Assembly (NCBI RefSeq): GCF_001618955.1 | Contig: NZ_LVYV01000001.1 | Location: 813,501 to 877,500 of the forward strand | DNA: 64,000 bases | From: Tardiphaga robiniae | Lineage (GTDB): Bacteria > Pseudomonadota > Alphaproteobacteria > Rhizobiales > Xanthobacteraceae | Direction of reading: 5' to 3' | Part shown: positions 1-8,639 of the stretch, piece after piece | How positions within the stretch are numbered: position 1 is the first letter of the stretch | Layout of the letters: each line of letters begins with the position of its first letter | Notes under the pieces: model-generated | Told to the model about the DNA's origin: nothing | Databases searched by the model: none | The model's input: only the letters and a program-made list of their open reading frames with translations | Made by a program: the position numbers and the translations under genes

Positions 1-233
1 CGCCCGGCTTGTTCTCGACGACGAATTGCTGACCGGTTCGCTCAGATAACTTCTGCCCGATCAGGCGGGCCAGAATATCGGTTGCACCACCAGCAGGATA
101 GCCGACGACAAAGCGAACCGGCCGCGTCGGATAGTCCACGGCCAGCGCCGAGCTGACAGGAACGAGAGCGGTTGCAGCAAAAGCAGAAAAGCCAAGCGCA
201 ATCAGACCGATCGCGGCACGACGTGACGTCATA
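1..233 (-). CDS. Bug/TctC-family tripartite tricarboxylate transporter substrate-binding protein, partial
   Basis: This is the N-terminal part of a periplasmic solute-binding protein; the gene continues past the left window edge. Translation from an ATG at 233 on the minus strand gives a signal peptide (positive MTSRR start, hydrophobic core, SALA cleavage region). The Bug hallmark follows: DYPTRPVRFVVGYPAGGATD and then the VVENKPG motif at the window edge. Bug proteins bind small carboxylates or related metabolites. No TctA/TctB membrane partners are visible, so it is an orphan here and its ligand cannot be inferred. A second reading frame covering 42–257 on the same strand is a shadow without these motifs. 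Confidence 0.9.
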
Positions 234-386
234 TTTTATTCCCTCCGGCTGCCGCAACTTTGCGCGCGGTCAGCGTGTGTTGAATTGACAACGGCCGTAT
301 CTACCAAACAATTCAACTATCGACCAGTGCGACACTACTGCGGCACCAGCCCAAAGAAACGTCAAGGCAAAGCCAAGGACCATTTC

Positions 387-800
387 ATGTCCCTCACCGT
401 CACGGCCCTCGATCATCTCGTCCTCAACGTCGCTGACGTCCAGCGCTCAGCCACCTGGTATCAACGCGTCCTGGGCATGGAGGTGAAGGTGTTCGATCCC
501 GGTCCGGGAAAGTTACCGCGCACATCGGTGAGTTTTGGCGTGCAAAAGATCAATCTGCGGCCGATCAGCGCCGATAAGGTCGAGTGGTTCACGGCGGATC
601 ATGAGATGGTCGGCAGTGACGACCTCTGTTTTCTCACTGCCTCACCGCCCGACGCCGTAATCACGCATCTCGGTGCTTGCGGCGTTGCGATCGAGGAAGG
701 CCCGGTGGCCAAACAGGGCGCGCGGGGCACCTTGCGCTCAGTCTATTGCCGGGATCCCGATGGCAGCCTGATTGAAATTTCGTCTTACGAAATAGGCTGA
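387..800 (+). CDS. VOC-family (glyoxalase/bleomycin-resistance fold) protein
   Basis: A 137-residue protein of the vicinal oxygen chelate superfamily. The start at 387 (MSLTVTALDHLVLNVADV) is preferred because the fold begins there; a longer frame from 285 adds residues with no domain. The N-terminal DHLVLNV strand carries a His that is a usual metal ligand. WYQRVLGMEV follows, and the C-terminal YCRDPDGSLIEIS motif contains the second-half Glu ligand. Members are metal-dependent lyases, isomerases or dioxygenases, or antibiotic-binding proteins. The substrate cannot be told from sequence. It is a single-domain form that would dimerise to complete its sites. It stands alone between a Bug gene on the other strand and an acyl-CoA synthetase. 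Confidence 0.85.
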   Translation: MSLTVTALDHLVLNVADVQRSATWYQRVLGMEVKVFDPGPGKLPRTSVSFGVQKINLRPISADKVEWFTADHEMVGSDDLCFLTASPPDAVITHLGACGVAIEEGPVAKQGARGTLRSVYCRDPDGSLIEISSYEIG

Positions 801-923
801 TCCTGCATGCCGGGGCGGTTTGCGCCGCCCCGCCGCCGATGGCACAACATCTTCCGTAAAAACAAGAATAAGAAAGCCGCCCCCGCGTAAGCGGTCGCTC
901 CGGTGGCTTTCGACGGAGGATGC

Positions 924-2516
924 ATGCCCTACCCCGCGACGAATCCCGCCATGATTCCCGGTTCGATCGGCCCGTTCGACGGCATGGACGTCCCGTGGCT
1001 GCTGCGCATGCACGCCGAGACGCGTCGCGATCACCCTTTCATCATCTGGTCGCCATTCGATGCGCCGGCGCGGCCATGGACCTATGGCGAGTTTCACGAG
1101 CGCGTCGGGGCACTTTCAGCAGGCCTCGCCAGGCGCGGCATCGTCCAGGGCGACTATGTGCTGATCCATCTCGACAATTGCGTCGAGATGCTGCTGGCTT
1201 GGTTCGCCTGCGCCGAGCTCGGCGCCATCGCAGTGACCACGAATACCCGCTCCTCAGCCGCCGAAATCGAGTATTTCGCCGATCATTGCGGCGCGGTCGC
1301 CGCTATCACGCAGCCATCCTATGCCGAACTCGTCGCCACCAATTGCCGCAAGCTGCGCTGGATCGCCGTGACCTCGCACAATGCTGGCGCGCTGGCCGAT
1401 GGTTACACGGTCGGCAAGGCCGAGCGTTTTGATGCGTTGTTCGCTGACAGCGCCGATCGTCCGCGCCGCCCGGTCGACCTGTGGGCGCATTGTAGCGTCC
1501 AATATACGTCAGGCACCACATCGCGGCCCAAAGCCGTGCTGTGGACCCACGCCAATGCGCTGTGGGGCGGCAAGGTGAACGCCGCGCATCAGGACCTACA
1601 TGCGTTTGATACGCATATGACTTATCTGCCGCTATTTCATACCAACGCGCTGGCCTATTCGATGCTGGCGACGTTGTGGGTCGGTGCCTCCCTAGTGCTT
1701 CAGCCGCGTTTTTCCGCGCGCCGGTTCTGGAACGTGGCGCTCGAACATCGCGCGACCTGGCTGTCGACGATCCCGTTCTGCATGAAGGCGCTGCTCGAAC
1801 ACGACGTACCGAAGCATCATTTCCGGCTGTGGGGTGCGTCGTTCTGCGATCCGCCGGCCTTTGCCAAATTCGGCGTCAAGATCATCGGCTGGTGGGGTAT
1901 GACCGAGACCATTACTCACGGCATCATCGGCGAGGTCGATCAGCCTAACACGCCGATGGCCATCGGCCGCGCAGCAACCGAATATGGCATCCGCGTCACC
2001 AATGACGACGGCACGCCGACCGCCGTGGGTGAGACTGGCAATCTCACGATCAAGGGCATTCCCGGCCTGTCGCTGTTCAAGGAGTATCTGCACAACGAGG
2101 CCGCCACGCGCGACAGCTTCGACGCGAACGGCTTCTTCATCACCGGCGACCGCGTCACGCTACTGGAGCGCGGCTATATCAAGTTCGGCGATCGCGCCAA
2201 GGACATGCTGAAAGTTGGCGGCGAGAACGTTGCCGCATCGGAGATCGAACAGGTTGTCATCACCGTGCCCGGCGTGCGCGAAGCCGCCGTCGTCGGCAAA
2301 AAACATCCGATGCTGGATGAAGTGCCGGTTGTTTTCATCATCCCGCATGCCGGCGTGGCGCAGGCGCCACCGGCGCTGCATGACAATGTCATGGCGGCTT
2401 GCAAGAGCGGGCTGGCGGATTTCAAGGTGCCGCGCGAAATCCACTTCGTGGACGAGATGCCGCGTTCGACGCTTGAAAAAGTGGCCAAGGCAGAATTGCG
2501 CAAGCTGCTGGCCTGA
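924..2516 (+). CDS. AMP-forming acyl-CoA synthetase (ANL superfamily, CaiC-like)
   Basis: A 530-residue adenylate-forming enzyme that would activate a carboxylic acid as an acyl-AMP and transfer it to CoA in the cytoplasm. The ATG at 924 follows GGAGGA at 915–920; a GTG at 903 is in frame but lies upstream of that site. Visible motifs are the phosphate-binding loop YTSGTTSRPKAV, the WWGMTET segment, the hinge-region ITGDRVTLLERGYIKFGDRAKD and the VGGENVAASEIE motif of the mobile C-terminal domain. The loop reads SGTTSRPKA rather than the common SGTTGxPKG. The closest style is crotonobetaine/carnitine-CoA ligase or a medium-chain acyl-CoA ligase, but the substrate is unknown. It is convergent with the HD-GYP gene, 12 bases away. 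Confidence 0.9.
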   Translation: MPYPATNPAMIPGSIGPFDGMDVPWLLRMHAETRRDHPFIIWSPFDAPARPWTYGEFHERVGALSAGLARRGIVQGDYVLIHLDNCVEMLLAWFACAELGAIAVTTNTRSSAAEIEYFADHCGAVAAITQPSYAELVATNCRKLRWIAVTSHNAGALADGYTVGKAERFDALFADSADRPRRPVDLWAHCSVQYTSGTTSRPKAVLWTHANALWGGKVNAAHQDLHAFDTHMTYLPLFHTNALAYSMLATLWVGASLVLQPRFSARRFWNVALEHRATWLSTIPFCMKALLEHDVPKHHFRLWGASFCDPPAFAKFGVKIIGWWGMTETITHGIIGEVDQPNTPMAIGRAATEYGIRVTNDDGTPTAVGETGNLTIKGIPGLSLFKEYLHNEAATRDSFDANGFFITGDRVTLLERGYIKFGDRAKDMLKVGGENVAASEIEQVVITVPGVREAAVVGKKHPMLDEVPVVFIIPHAGVAQAPPALHDNVMAACKSGLADFKVPREIHFVDEMPRSTLEKVAKAELRKLLA

Positions 2517-2528
2517 GGCGAACGGCGC

Positions 2529-3623
2529 TTACGCGCCGAGGGCCACCGGGCGGAACACCTGTAGCAGTTGCTGATCGATCTTGTCGCCCATCTGCTCCAT
2601 GATCTCGAACGCCTTGGCATGCGTGAAGGCCATGCGATAGGCACGCCGCTCCACCAGAGCCGCGTGGATGTCGACGATGGTCATCAGGCGAACGATGTCG
2701 CTGATCTGGTCGCCGGCCAGCGCATCGGGGTAGCCACTGCCATCCAGGAATTCGTGGTGATGCAGCACCACGTCGAGCATCTCGCGCGGAAAGCTGCCCT
2801 GCGCCACCAGCGCTTCGAAGCCGAGACGCGGATGTTTGCGCATCTCGAGCGTCTCGTCCTCGGTGAGCTTGCCCGGCTTGTCCAGAATCGACACCGGGAT
2901 AAACGCCTTGCCCACGTCGTGGACGAGGGCTGCGCGCGTGAGGCGGCGCTGATCTTCATCGCGCATGCCGAGATGCTGCGCAAAGGCCACCGCGAAACCA
3001 GTCACGAACAGGCAGTGACGATAGCTGTGATTGTGATGACGGCCGACGGCGGCCAGCCATTCGCGCAGCGATGTACGCTTGATGGCCTTCAGAATCTGGT
3101 TCTCTGCCTGCATCACGTCGTTGAAGGTGAGCGGCACGCCGGCGGGCAATTTCTCGAAGATCTTGACCATTACCGCATGCGCCGCCTCGACGCCGCGATT
3201 CAGCGCCTTGCCGCGAGTGGAGAAGTCCTCGTCATGCGGGTTCGGAAATGCGGCGCGGATGCGCTGCATGACACCACGCGCATCGAACGGGCGCGCGATC
3301 GTATCGGTGGCGCCGAGCGCCCAGGCCTGCATCGATCCGTGATGCAGCGAGTCGGCCAGCACGAACAGGCGCGGTATCGCTTCATAGGATTTGTGGCGCA
3401 GTTTGTTGCGCACGCGCTGCACGGCCTCTGCCGAACGCAGATTGATATCGACCACGATACCCGACAGCTCGCTGGGCGGCGTCTCCGGAATGGCTGACGT
3501 TGGGACAACATCGACTTCGCCGACCTTCTGCAGGATATCGACGAGTTCGCTGCTGTGATCGCTGCGGTCCGATGCCAGAAGCAGTCGGCGGCGCGCCGGC
3601 GATTGGTTGACTGAAGCGGTCAT
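2529..3623 (-). CDS. HD-GYP domain protein with degenerate receiver-like N-terminus
   Basis: A 364-residue protein. Residues about 12–128 look like a CheY-type receiver, and residues about 195–350 form an HD-GYP domain, a family that hydrolyses cyclic di-GMP. The HD pair is in LVHDVGKA (H235, D236), and the signature HHEFLDGSGYP at 289–299 is complete, so phosphodiesterase activity is plausible. The receiver keeps an Asp at the phosphorylation position (VVDINL, D59). It has only part of the N-terminal acidic pocket and reads RP (R111) where active receivers usually have KP, so it may be a pseudo-receiver. The gene is monocistronic. Its upstream region has a direct repeat TTAATGC at 3695–3701 and 3708–3714, which could be regulatory. 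Confidence 0.88.
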   Translation of the reverse strand: MTASVNQSPARRRLLLASDRSDHSSELVDILQKVGEVDVVPTSAIPETPPSELSGIVVDINLRSAEAVQRVRNKLRHKSYEAIPRLFVLADSLHHGSMQAWALGATDTIARPFDARGVMQRIRAAFPNPHDEDFSTRGKALNRGVEAAHAVMVKIFEKLPAGVPLTFNDVMQAENQILKAIKRTSLREWLAAVGRHHNHSYRHCLFVTGFAVAFAQHLGMRDEDQRRLTRAALVHDVGKAFIPVSILDKPGKLTEDETLEMRKHPRLGFEALVAQGSFPREMLDVVLHHHEFLDGSGYPDALAGDQISDIVRLMTIVDIHAALVERRAYRMAFTHAKAFEIMEQMGDKIDQQLLQVFRPVALGA

Positions 3624-3837
3624 ATGCCCTCGATCTATTGCGGCGAACGGGCCGCAAGCAGGACATACATACCTTGGAACAGGGTTCCTGAAGCTTAATG
3701 CGTATTGTTAATGCTTCCTGATCGGCCCACGGAAGGTTTCATTCCGGCGGATAGCACTATCGGCTGGTTAGGGACTTCGTGAAAACTTTAAGCAATGCTG
3801 CCTTGCGCCGGAATCCGATCCGGAAAACAATCGCGCC

Positions 3838-4179
3838 ATGAAGACCATCAGGTTCATCCTCGGCGTCGCGACCGGCCTCGTCGTCACGGTTCCAGCCCAC
3901 GGGCAGCCCGCGGGGACGACGCCCGATCTGCCATTCACGGCAACCCTTTCGAACGCCACCCCGCTGGCTTTTGGGATGGCCGCAAGTGACGCCGCCCGTA
4001 CCTTGGGCACCCCGCTAACCTATGTCAGCGGCCGACCGGGCGATGAGATCTATCTGGCAATCCGCACCTTCGGCGGCAGCGGCTTCTTCGACCGCCGCGA
4101 CCGCCTCTATCTCCAGTTTCGCAAGGGACGCCTGACCGGCTGGAAGGGCGACTGGGGCCGGAACTGGATGTGGCAATAG
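3838..4179 (+). CDS. Small exported hypothetical protein
   Basis: A 113-residue protein that I do not recognise as a named family. It begins MKTIRFILGVATGLVVTVPA followed by HGQ, a convincing Sec signal peptide with cleavage near residue 22. The mature part is about 90 residues and rich in Gly, Arg and aromatic residues. It ends GRLTGWKGDWGRNWMWQ with four Trp, which suggests a compact periplasmic fold. A phrase of the type ATPLAFGM…AARTLGTPL occurs in small periplasmic proteins of related bacteria. There is no operon partner; the dienelactone hydrolase gene begins 63 bases downstream on the same strand. Reality as a gene is supported by the signal peptide and codon use. Confidence 0.75.
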   Translation: MKTIRFILGVATGLVVTVPAHGQPAGTTPDLPFTATLSNATPLAFGMAASDAARTLGTPLTYVSGRPGDEIYLAIRTFGGSGFFDRRDRLYLQFRKGRLTGWKGDWGRNWMWQ

Positions 4180-4242
4180 CCGCTTTGTGAGTGGACCTGT
4201 ACGGCCGTCCGCGCCAAACAGACCCCACCCCTCAACAACGAT

Positions 4243-4926
4243 ATGGAATACCTCGTGGGACAAGACATCACGCTAACCGCATCTGACGGCTTCAAACTCG
4301 GCGCCTACCGCACCCAGCCTGAGGGCAAGCCCAAGGGCGCCGTGGTCGTGATCCAAGAGATCTTCGGCGTAAACGACCACATCCGCACGGTCTGCGACCG
4401 CTTCGCCGTGCAGGGCTATGTGGCAGTGGCGCCGTCGATTTTCGATCGCACCGAACCCAACTTCCAGTCCGGCTATTCACCCGAGGAAATCGCCATCGCG
4501 CGCAAGTTCGTACTCAATCCTGATTGGCCCGCGATGCTGCGCGACACTCAGGCCGCGATCGATTCCGTTGGGGATGTCGGCAATGTCGGCATCATCGGCT
4601 TCTGCCTTGGCGGCAGCGTCGCCTTCGCTGCCGCGACGAAACTGACCGGCCTCAGCGCCGCCATTGGCTATTACGGCGGCGCCGTGGTGCGCTTTGCCGA
4701 CGACAAGCCGACCGTACCGACGCAGCTGCATTTCGGTGAAAAGGATCACGGCATTCCACTGTCGGATGTCGAGACCATCCGCGCCAAGCGGCCGGATGTG
4801 GAGATCTTCGTCTATGACGGTGCCGAACACGGTTTCAATTGCGACCAGCGTGCCAGCTACAACAAGGCCAGCGCGGATGTTGCGAGAGAACGGAGCCTCG
4901 CGTTCCTCGCGAAGCATCTGAAGTAA
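4243..4926 (+). CDS. Dienelactone hydrolase family protein
   Basis: A 227-residue alpha/beta hydrolase of the dienelactone hydrolase family. The catalytic triad can be placed: the nucleophile Cys in GFCLGGS (C121), Asp in FGEKDHG (D168) and His in GAEHGFNC (H196). The QEIFGVNDHIR segment carries the Glu (E39) that positions the nucleophile in classical enzymes. These soluble cytoplasmic enzymes open lactones such as dienelactone in aromatic degradation. Many family members in this lineage are general carboxymethylenebutenolidase-like enzymes with unknown substrates, and no aromatic-ring genes sit next to it. Just downstream is a paired palindromic repeat that separates it from a convergent Bug gene. 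Confidence 0.9.
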   Translation: MEYLVGQDITLTASDGFKLGAYRTQPEGKPKGAVVVIQEIFGVNDHIRTVCDRFAVQGYVAVAPSIFDRTEPNFQSGYSPEEIAIARKFVLNPDWPAMLRDTQAAIDSVGDVGNVGIIGFCLGGSVAFAAATKLTGLSAAIGYYGGAVVRFADDKPTVPTQLHFGEKDHGIPLSDVETIRAKRPDVEIFVYDGAEHGFNCDQRASYNKASADVARERSLAFLAKHLK

Positions 4927-4941
4927 GCCGCCGCCCTCTCC

Positions 4942-5041
4942 ACGTCATTGCCGGGCTTGACCCGGCAATCCACCTTTGCGGCACCAACAAGCGCTTGGGC
5001 ACAGCTGGATACCCGGGTCAAGCCCGGGTATGACGACTGAG
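4942..5041. repeat. Paired palindromic repeat (family A, copy 1)
   Basis: Two copies of a 30-base palindromic unit face each other. One is at 4943–4974, with arms TTGCCGGG and CCCGGCAA around CTTGA. The other is at 5006–5041, with arms ATACCCGGG and CCCGGGTAT around TCAAG. They are separated by about 30 bases. The same paired arrangement recurs at 40586–40681. Both copies lie between convergent genes, so they may also end transcription from both sides. This resembles REP/BIME-type elements of Bradyrhizobium relatives. Confidence 0.85.
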
Positions 5042-5088
5042 AGGGAGCAGCCTCGATCTTTCCCTGCCAGTCGGGAGAGATTGGAACA

Positions 5089-6090
5089 TCACTCGCCTTT
5101 GACGCCTGCAGTCTTCGCCACCGTTGCCCAGCGATCAAAATCGCGACGCAGGCTCTTCTCGAAAGACTCCGGGCTGTCACCGACCGGAACGAGATTGACC
5201 GCCTGCAGGCCGGCGGTCCCCTCTGGCGACTTGATGATGCGACCAAGCTCGGCCGACAGCTTGTTCACAATGTCCTTCGGCGTCGCCGCCGGTACGAAGA
5301 CGCCGACCCAGCCTTCGGCCTCGAAGCCAGGATAGCCGAGTTCAGCCATGGTCTGCACGTTCGGCAGCTTGGGCTTGCGTTTCTCGCCGCCCACCGCGAG
5401 CGGACGGATCTTGCCGGCTTCGAGCTGTGGTCCGGCGGTGGTGAAGTCGAGGAATGCCGCAGTGACCTGATTACCGAGCAGATCGTTCAGCAAAGGCGCA
5501 GCACCGCGATACGGCACATGGGTCATGTCAATGCCGGTATTCTTCTTCAGAAGCTCGCCATAGAGATGCGACGTGGTGGCGTTGCCGAAGGTGCCGTACG
5601 GATATTTTCCGGGGCTGGCTTTGGCGAGATCGATCAGTTCCTTCACCGACTTCATCGGCTGCGCTTCGGGCACGACGAGCACGATCGGCGAGATCGCGAC
5701 CTGCGTCACCGGCGCGAGATCCTTGAACGCGTCGTAAGGCAGTTTCGACATCAGGCTCGGCGCCTGGATGATCTGCGTGATCGCAACCAGCACGGTGTAG
5801 CCATCGCCCGGAGCCTTGGCGGCGAAGTCATTGCCGATCACACCGCCGGCGCCCGGCTTGTTCTCGACGGTGACGGTCTGCTTCCAGGACTCTTGCAGCT
5901 TCTGCGCCAGCAGGCGCGCGGTGACATCGGTGGCACCGCCGGGAGCATAGGGCACGACGAAGGTGATGCGTCGATCGGGATAGGATTGCGCAGTCTGCGC
6001 AAATGCTTGCGAAGACAGCGCCGCTCCCAGCGCCACGATGGCTGCCAAAGTGACGCCGCGCATCGCACTGATCGACGGACTCGTCTTCAT
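5089..6090 (-). CDS. Bug-family tripartite tricarboxylate transporter substrate-binding protein
   Basis: A 333-residue periplasmic binding protein. The ATG at 6090 is chosen because GGGGAGAAG lies just upstream and a signal peptide follows at once (MKTSPSISAMRG, hydrophobic core, SQAFAQ). A longer frame to 6123 would bury the signal peptide. The Bug hallmarks are YPDRRITFVVPYAPGGATDV, VENKPGAGG, the central HVPYRG…LNDLLGNQV segment and GFEAEGWVGVFVPAATP. It would capture a small carboxylate or related metabolite. No TctA/TctB genes are nearby, so which membrane component it serves is unknown. It is convergent with the dienelactone hydrolase gene across repeat family A. Confidence 0.92.
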   Translation of the reverse strand: MKTSPSISAMRGVTLAAIVALGAALSSQAFAQTAQSYPDRRITFVVPYAPGGATDVTARLLAQKLQESWKQTVTVENKPGAGGVIGNDFAAKAPGDGYTVLVAITQIIQAPSLMSKLPYDAFKDLAPVTQVAISPIVLVVPEAQPMKSVKELIDLAKASPGKYPYGTFGNATTSHLYGELLKKNTGIDMTHVPYRGAAPLLNDLLGNQVTAAFLDFTTAGPQLEAGKIRPLAVGGEKRKPKLPNVQTMAELGYPGFEAEGWVGVFVPAATPKDIVNKLSAELGRIIKSPEGTAGLQAVNLVPVGDSPESFEKSLRRDFDRWATVAKTAGVKGE

Positions 6091-6318
6091 CTCTTCTCCC
6101 CTGATATCCATATGTGCCGACATGGCGGCGCATTTCAGCGAGTTGGCCTCACTTGATCATTGCTTACAGTGCTAAAGACGATTCTGATACAGTGCAACGC
6201 GCGTCCTGACGCCGATGCGCCTATACATCGCAGCCTTTAATTATCGGGAGTACGCCGACCTATTCCGCGAAGCGGAGAAAATCACGCTTGGGGTGACGAC
6301 GGCACTTGATGCGCGCGA

Positions 6319-6975
6319 TCAGAACCAGCGCTCGCTAACGAGCACCGTATCGCCGGGATTGATCGGCGTACCCAACGGCACCACGGCGCGGTACGAGCCC
6401 TCGATGGTGGTGTGGGTCAGCGTGACTTCGTCGCGCTTGGCGCGCGGCGAGAAACCGCCGGCAATGGCAATCGCGCTCTCGACGCTCATATTGGGCACGT
6501 AAGGATACTGGCCGGGAGCGGCGACTTCACCAAGAATGAAGAACGGACGGTAGGCTTCGATTTCGACAGCCACCGATGGCTCACGAATGAATCCGTTACG
6601 CAGGCGACCGGTGATGCTCGCGGCCAAAGCAGCAGGCGTCATGCCGCGCGCTGGCACGCGGCCGATCAGCGGCATGGTGATCGCGCCACCGGCATCGATG
6701 GCGTAGGAATTGGTGAGACCTTCCTGGCCGTAAACCACCACGCGCAGCTTGTCGCCGGCATCGAGCTTGTACTGCGCATCATAGGCCGAGACCGGGGAAG
6801 CATAAGCAACCGGCACTGCTGCCGGCCCGTAACCCGGGCGACCGTAAGCGAGCGTGTCGAGATCGGCAGCCGGCGCAACCACTGCAACAGGACCCGGTCT
6901 CCGCATGCAGCCGGACAAAGCCAGCGCGGCAACCGCGACAATCATGGGCAGACGAAACGCGCGGGCAGACGACAC
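6319..6975 (-). CDS. Polysaccharide export lipoprotein (Wza-like)
   Basis: A 218-residue protein with a lipoprotein signal, LALSGC at residues 18–23, so it should be anchored to a membrane by the Cys. A Pro- and Ala-rich linker is followed by a Poly_export domain (YKLDAGDKLRVVVYGQEGL…). An SLBB-like domain comes next (FFILGEVAAPGQYPYVPNMSVESAIAIAGG), and the protein ends in VSERWF. Such proteins form the outer-membrane channel for capsule or exopolysaccharide export. It is short compared with Wza (about 380 residues) and has no neighbouring kinase, polymerase or glycosyltransferase genes. It may serve a locus elsewhere. The assignment to the family is firm; the role is inferred. Confidence 0.88.
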   Translation of the reverse strand: MSSARAFRLPMIVAVAALALSGCMRRPGPVAVVAPAADLDTLAYGRPGYGPAAVPVAYASPVSAYDAQYKLDAGDKLRVVVYGQEGLTNSYAIDAGGAITMPLIGRVPARGMTPAALAASITGRLRNGFIREPSVAVEIEAYRPFFILGEVAAPGQYPYVPNMSVESAIAIAGGFSPRAKRDEVTLTHTTIEGSYRAVVPLGTPINPGDTVLVSERWF

Positions 6976-7057
6976 TGGACATATCCCTCATAGAGGCAGC
7001 CTCGGTTTTGGCCTCTTATGGTTAAAATTCCGTTGTCATGGCCTTCCATCAGGCAGC

Positions 7058-7095
7058 AAAAAACCCGCCTTCGGGAGCTCCGAAAGCGGGCTTTT
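7058..7095 (-). terminator. Rho-independent terminator downstream of msrA
   Basis: A hairpin with arms CCCGCCTTCGG and CCGAAAGCGGG around a short loop, with A-runs on the left and T-runs on the right. On the minus strand it lies 34 bases after the msrA stop and ends in a U-run, as expected for an intrinsic terminator. The symmetric tracts mean it could act in both directions. Confidence 0.85.
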
Positions 7096-7128
7096 GACGT
7101 TGTTTATCTACACTTAGCCGTGGTCAGC

Positions 7129-7785
7129 TCAGGCCGTGACGCCGACCCCGATCGGGCACGACACACCGGTGCCGCCGAGACCGCAATAGCCGCCGGAATT
7201 CTTCGCCAGATACTGCTGGTGATAGTCCTCGGCGAAGTAGAACTTCCCGGCCGGCGCAATCTCGGTGGTGATGGTGCCGAGGCCCTTCGCCGACAGTGCC
7301 TTCTGATACGCCGCCTTCGACGCTGCGACGGCATCGCGCTGTGCATCGCTGAAGGTGTAGATCGCGGAACGATACTGCGAGCCGATATCATTGCCCTGGC
7401 GCATGCCCTGGGTCGGGTCGTGGCTTTCCCAGAACGTCTTCAGGAGCTGCTCATAAGAAATCTTCTTCGGATCGAACACCACCAGCACCGCTTCGGTGTG
7501 ACCGGTGCGACCCGAGCAGGTCTCTTCATAGGTCGGGTTTGGCGTGAAGCCACCGGCATAACCAACCGCCGTCGTATAGATGCCGTCGCCGAGCTCCCAG
7601 AACTTGCGCTCAGCACCCCAGAAGCAACCGAGCCCGAACACCGCCCGCTCAACTCCTTCTGGATAGGGCGGCTGGATGTTGCTGCCATTGACGAAGTGAT
7701 GCTTGGCAGTGGGGATCGGCGTATCGCGACCGGGCAGTGCTTCGGCGGCGGTCGGCAATGCAGCGGTCTTGCGCATGAAAAGCAT
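7129..7785 (-). CDS. msrA: Peptide-methionine (S)-S-oxide reductase MsrA
   Basis: A 218-residue enzyme that reduces the S-epimer of methionine sulfoxide in proteins and free Met, using thioredoxin. The catalytic motif GCFWG is present with the nucleophilic Cys at residue 54. Downstream are the expected [23 protein letters not shown] and [12 protein letters not shown] segments. Near the C-terminus, [14 protein letters not shown] supplies recycling cysteines. The start at 7785 has GGGAG about eight bases upstream. The N-terminal extension of about 45 residues before the core is typical of long MsrA forms and does not look like a signal peptide. It is single-gene, with its own terminator at 7058–7095. 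Confidence 0.95.
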   Translation of the reverse strand: MLFMRKTAALPTAAEALPGRDTPIPTAKHHFVNGSNIQPPYPEGVERAVFGLGCFWGAERKFWELGDGIYTTAVGYAGGFTPNPTYEETCSGRTGHTEAVLVVFDPKKISYEQLLKTFWESHDPTQGMRQGNDIGSQYRSAIYTFSDAQRDAVAASKAAYQKALSAKGLGTITTEIAPAGKFYFAEDYHQQYLAKNSGGYCGLGGTGVSCPIGVGVTA

Positions 7786-7969
7786 GGATCATCTCCCGGC
7801 GCGCTCGCGAACGAAGTGGACTCCGGTTCGCTGGACGAACGCGCAGATCTGGGGGCCAACAGCACCCGCGAGGCAGAACCGGATTCACTCCTGCCGCGCG
7901 GCGTATCTCAGGTGGCAATATAGGTATCTACGAGGGAAACGGCAGGTGTGTTACGTCGTCGAACGCCGT

Positions 7970-8284
7970 TCAATTCCGCGAATAGCCGATCAACGGCTTG
8001 CTTGGCCGAAACAACAGCATCAGCACGATGCCGAGCACGCCCATGACGGCCCAGGCCGGCTGGTTGAGCAGCAATTTGAGAAGCCCGCTGAGGAACGGCG
8101 CATTGGCATCGACCATCGCCTGGAAGGAACGCTGGCTGGCCTGGTTGATGTCGTTCCAGAACTCCCCGAGCCGGGTCAGCCGCAGCGCCTGATCGGCAAT
8201 CGAGCGCGCCCCATCATAGACTAGGAACACGAACCCACCGGCCAGCAATAACAGCCCTATCAGGCGGAAAAACCCGCGGATCAT
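7970..8284 (-). CDS. Small membrane protein, function unknown
   Basis: A 104-residue protein beginning MIRGFFRLIGLLLLAGGFVF. One membrane segment spans about residues 6–25. A second lies near the C-terminus (WAVMGVLGIVLMLLF), and the protein ends in a basic tail. The start at 8284 is chosen because GGGG lies about seven bases upstream and the hydrophobic segment begins there; a frame to 8365 adds an unstructured stretch. The region between the helices has a possible amphipathic helix (LGEFWNDINQASQRSFQAMVD). I do not recognise the family, although proteins of this shape are frequent next to rpsT in this lineage. No partner gene is evident. Confidence 0.7.
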   Translation of the reverse strand: MIRGFFRLIGLLLLAGGFVFLVYDGARSIADQALRLTRLGEFWNDINQASQRSFQAMVDANAPFLSGLLKLLLNQPAWAVMGVLGIVLMLLFRPSKPLIGYSRN

Positions 8285-8639
8285 CCGAATCCCCTCATCG
8301 CTCTCACCCCCGGCAATACCGGGCAAACCCGAGAAATTCAACCTCATCAGCAACTTAACCGCCACTCTGCGGCTGTTTTTCGTCTAAAGGCGCAGCCGGA
8401 AGGCGTTGACGGTGGAAATCGGGCACTCTATAAGGAGCGCCAATGGCGGTGGGCGCAATCCCGCCGCCGCTGTTCTTTGAGCGGCGCGCCCCGTGAGTTT
8501 CGAAACGCGTGAGCTTTGCCGCTCCGGGGATAGCATTTTCAGGAACACCCCGGAAACAGATCAGCGTTGGCCGCAGTCGAGCGGCAGACGTCAATCAGCC
8601 CGGCGCCCGAGACGGGACGCTGCTGAAGGATAGTGAGAT
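8285..8639. other. 355-base gene-free stretch: divergent upstream region and rpsT leader
   Basis: There is no credible gene between the small membrane protein (minus strand) and rpsT (plus strand). It contains a good sigma-70-type promoter at 8406–8434 pointing to rpsT, leaving a leader of roughly 200 bases. S20 genes in other bacteria can be controlled by their own product through the leader. I see no decisive structure here beyond short GC-rich arms. Confidence 0.6.
8406..8434 (+). promoter_or_regulatory. Sigma-70-type promoter for rpsT
   Basis: TTGACG at 8406–8411 and TATAAG at 8429–8434 are separated by 17 bases, the optimal spacing. Transcription would start near 8441 and run about 200 bases before the rpsT ATG. 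No other plus-strand gene lies between. Confidence 0.65.

Noticed and set aside
3695-3714. CtrA-like TTAA pair upstream of the HD-GYP gene
   Set aside because: Spacing between the two TTAA elements is nine bases rather than seven; kept only as a direct repeat.
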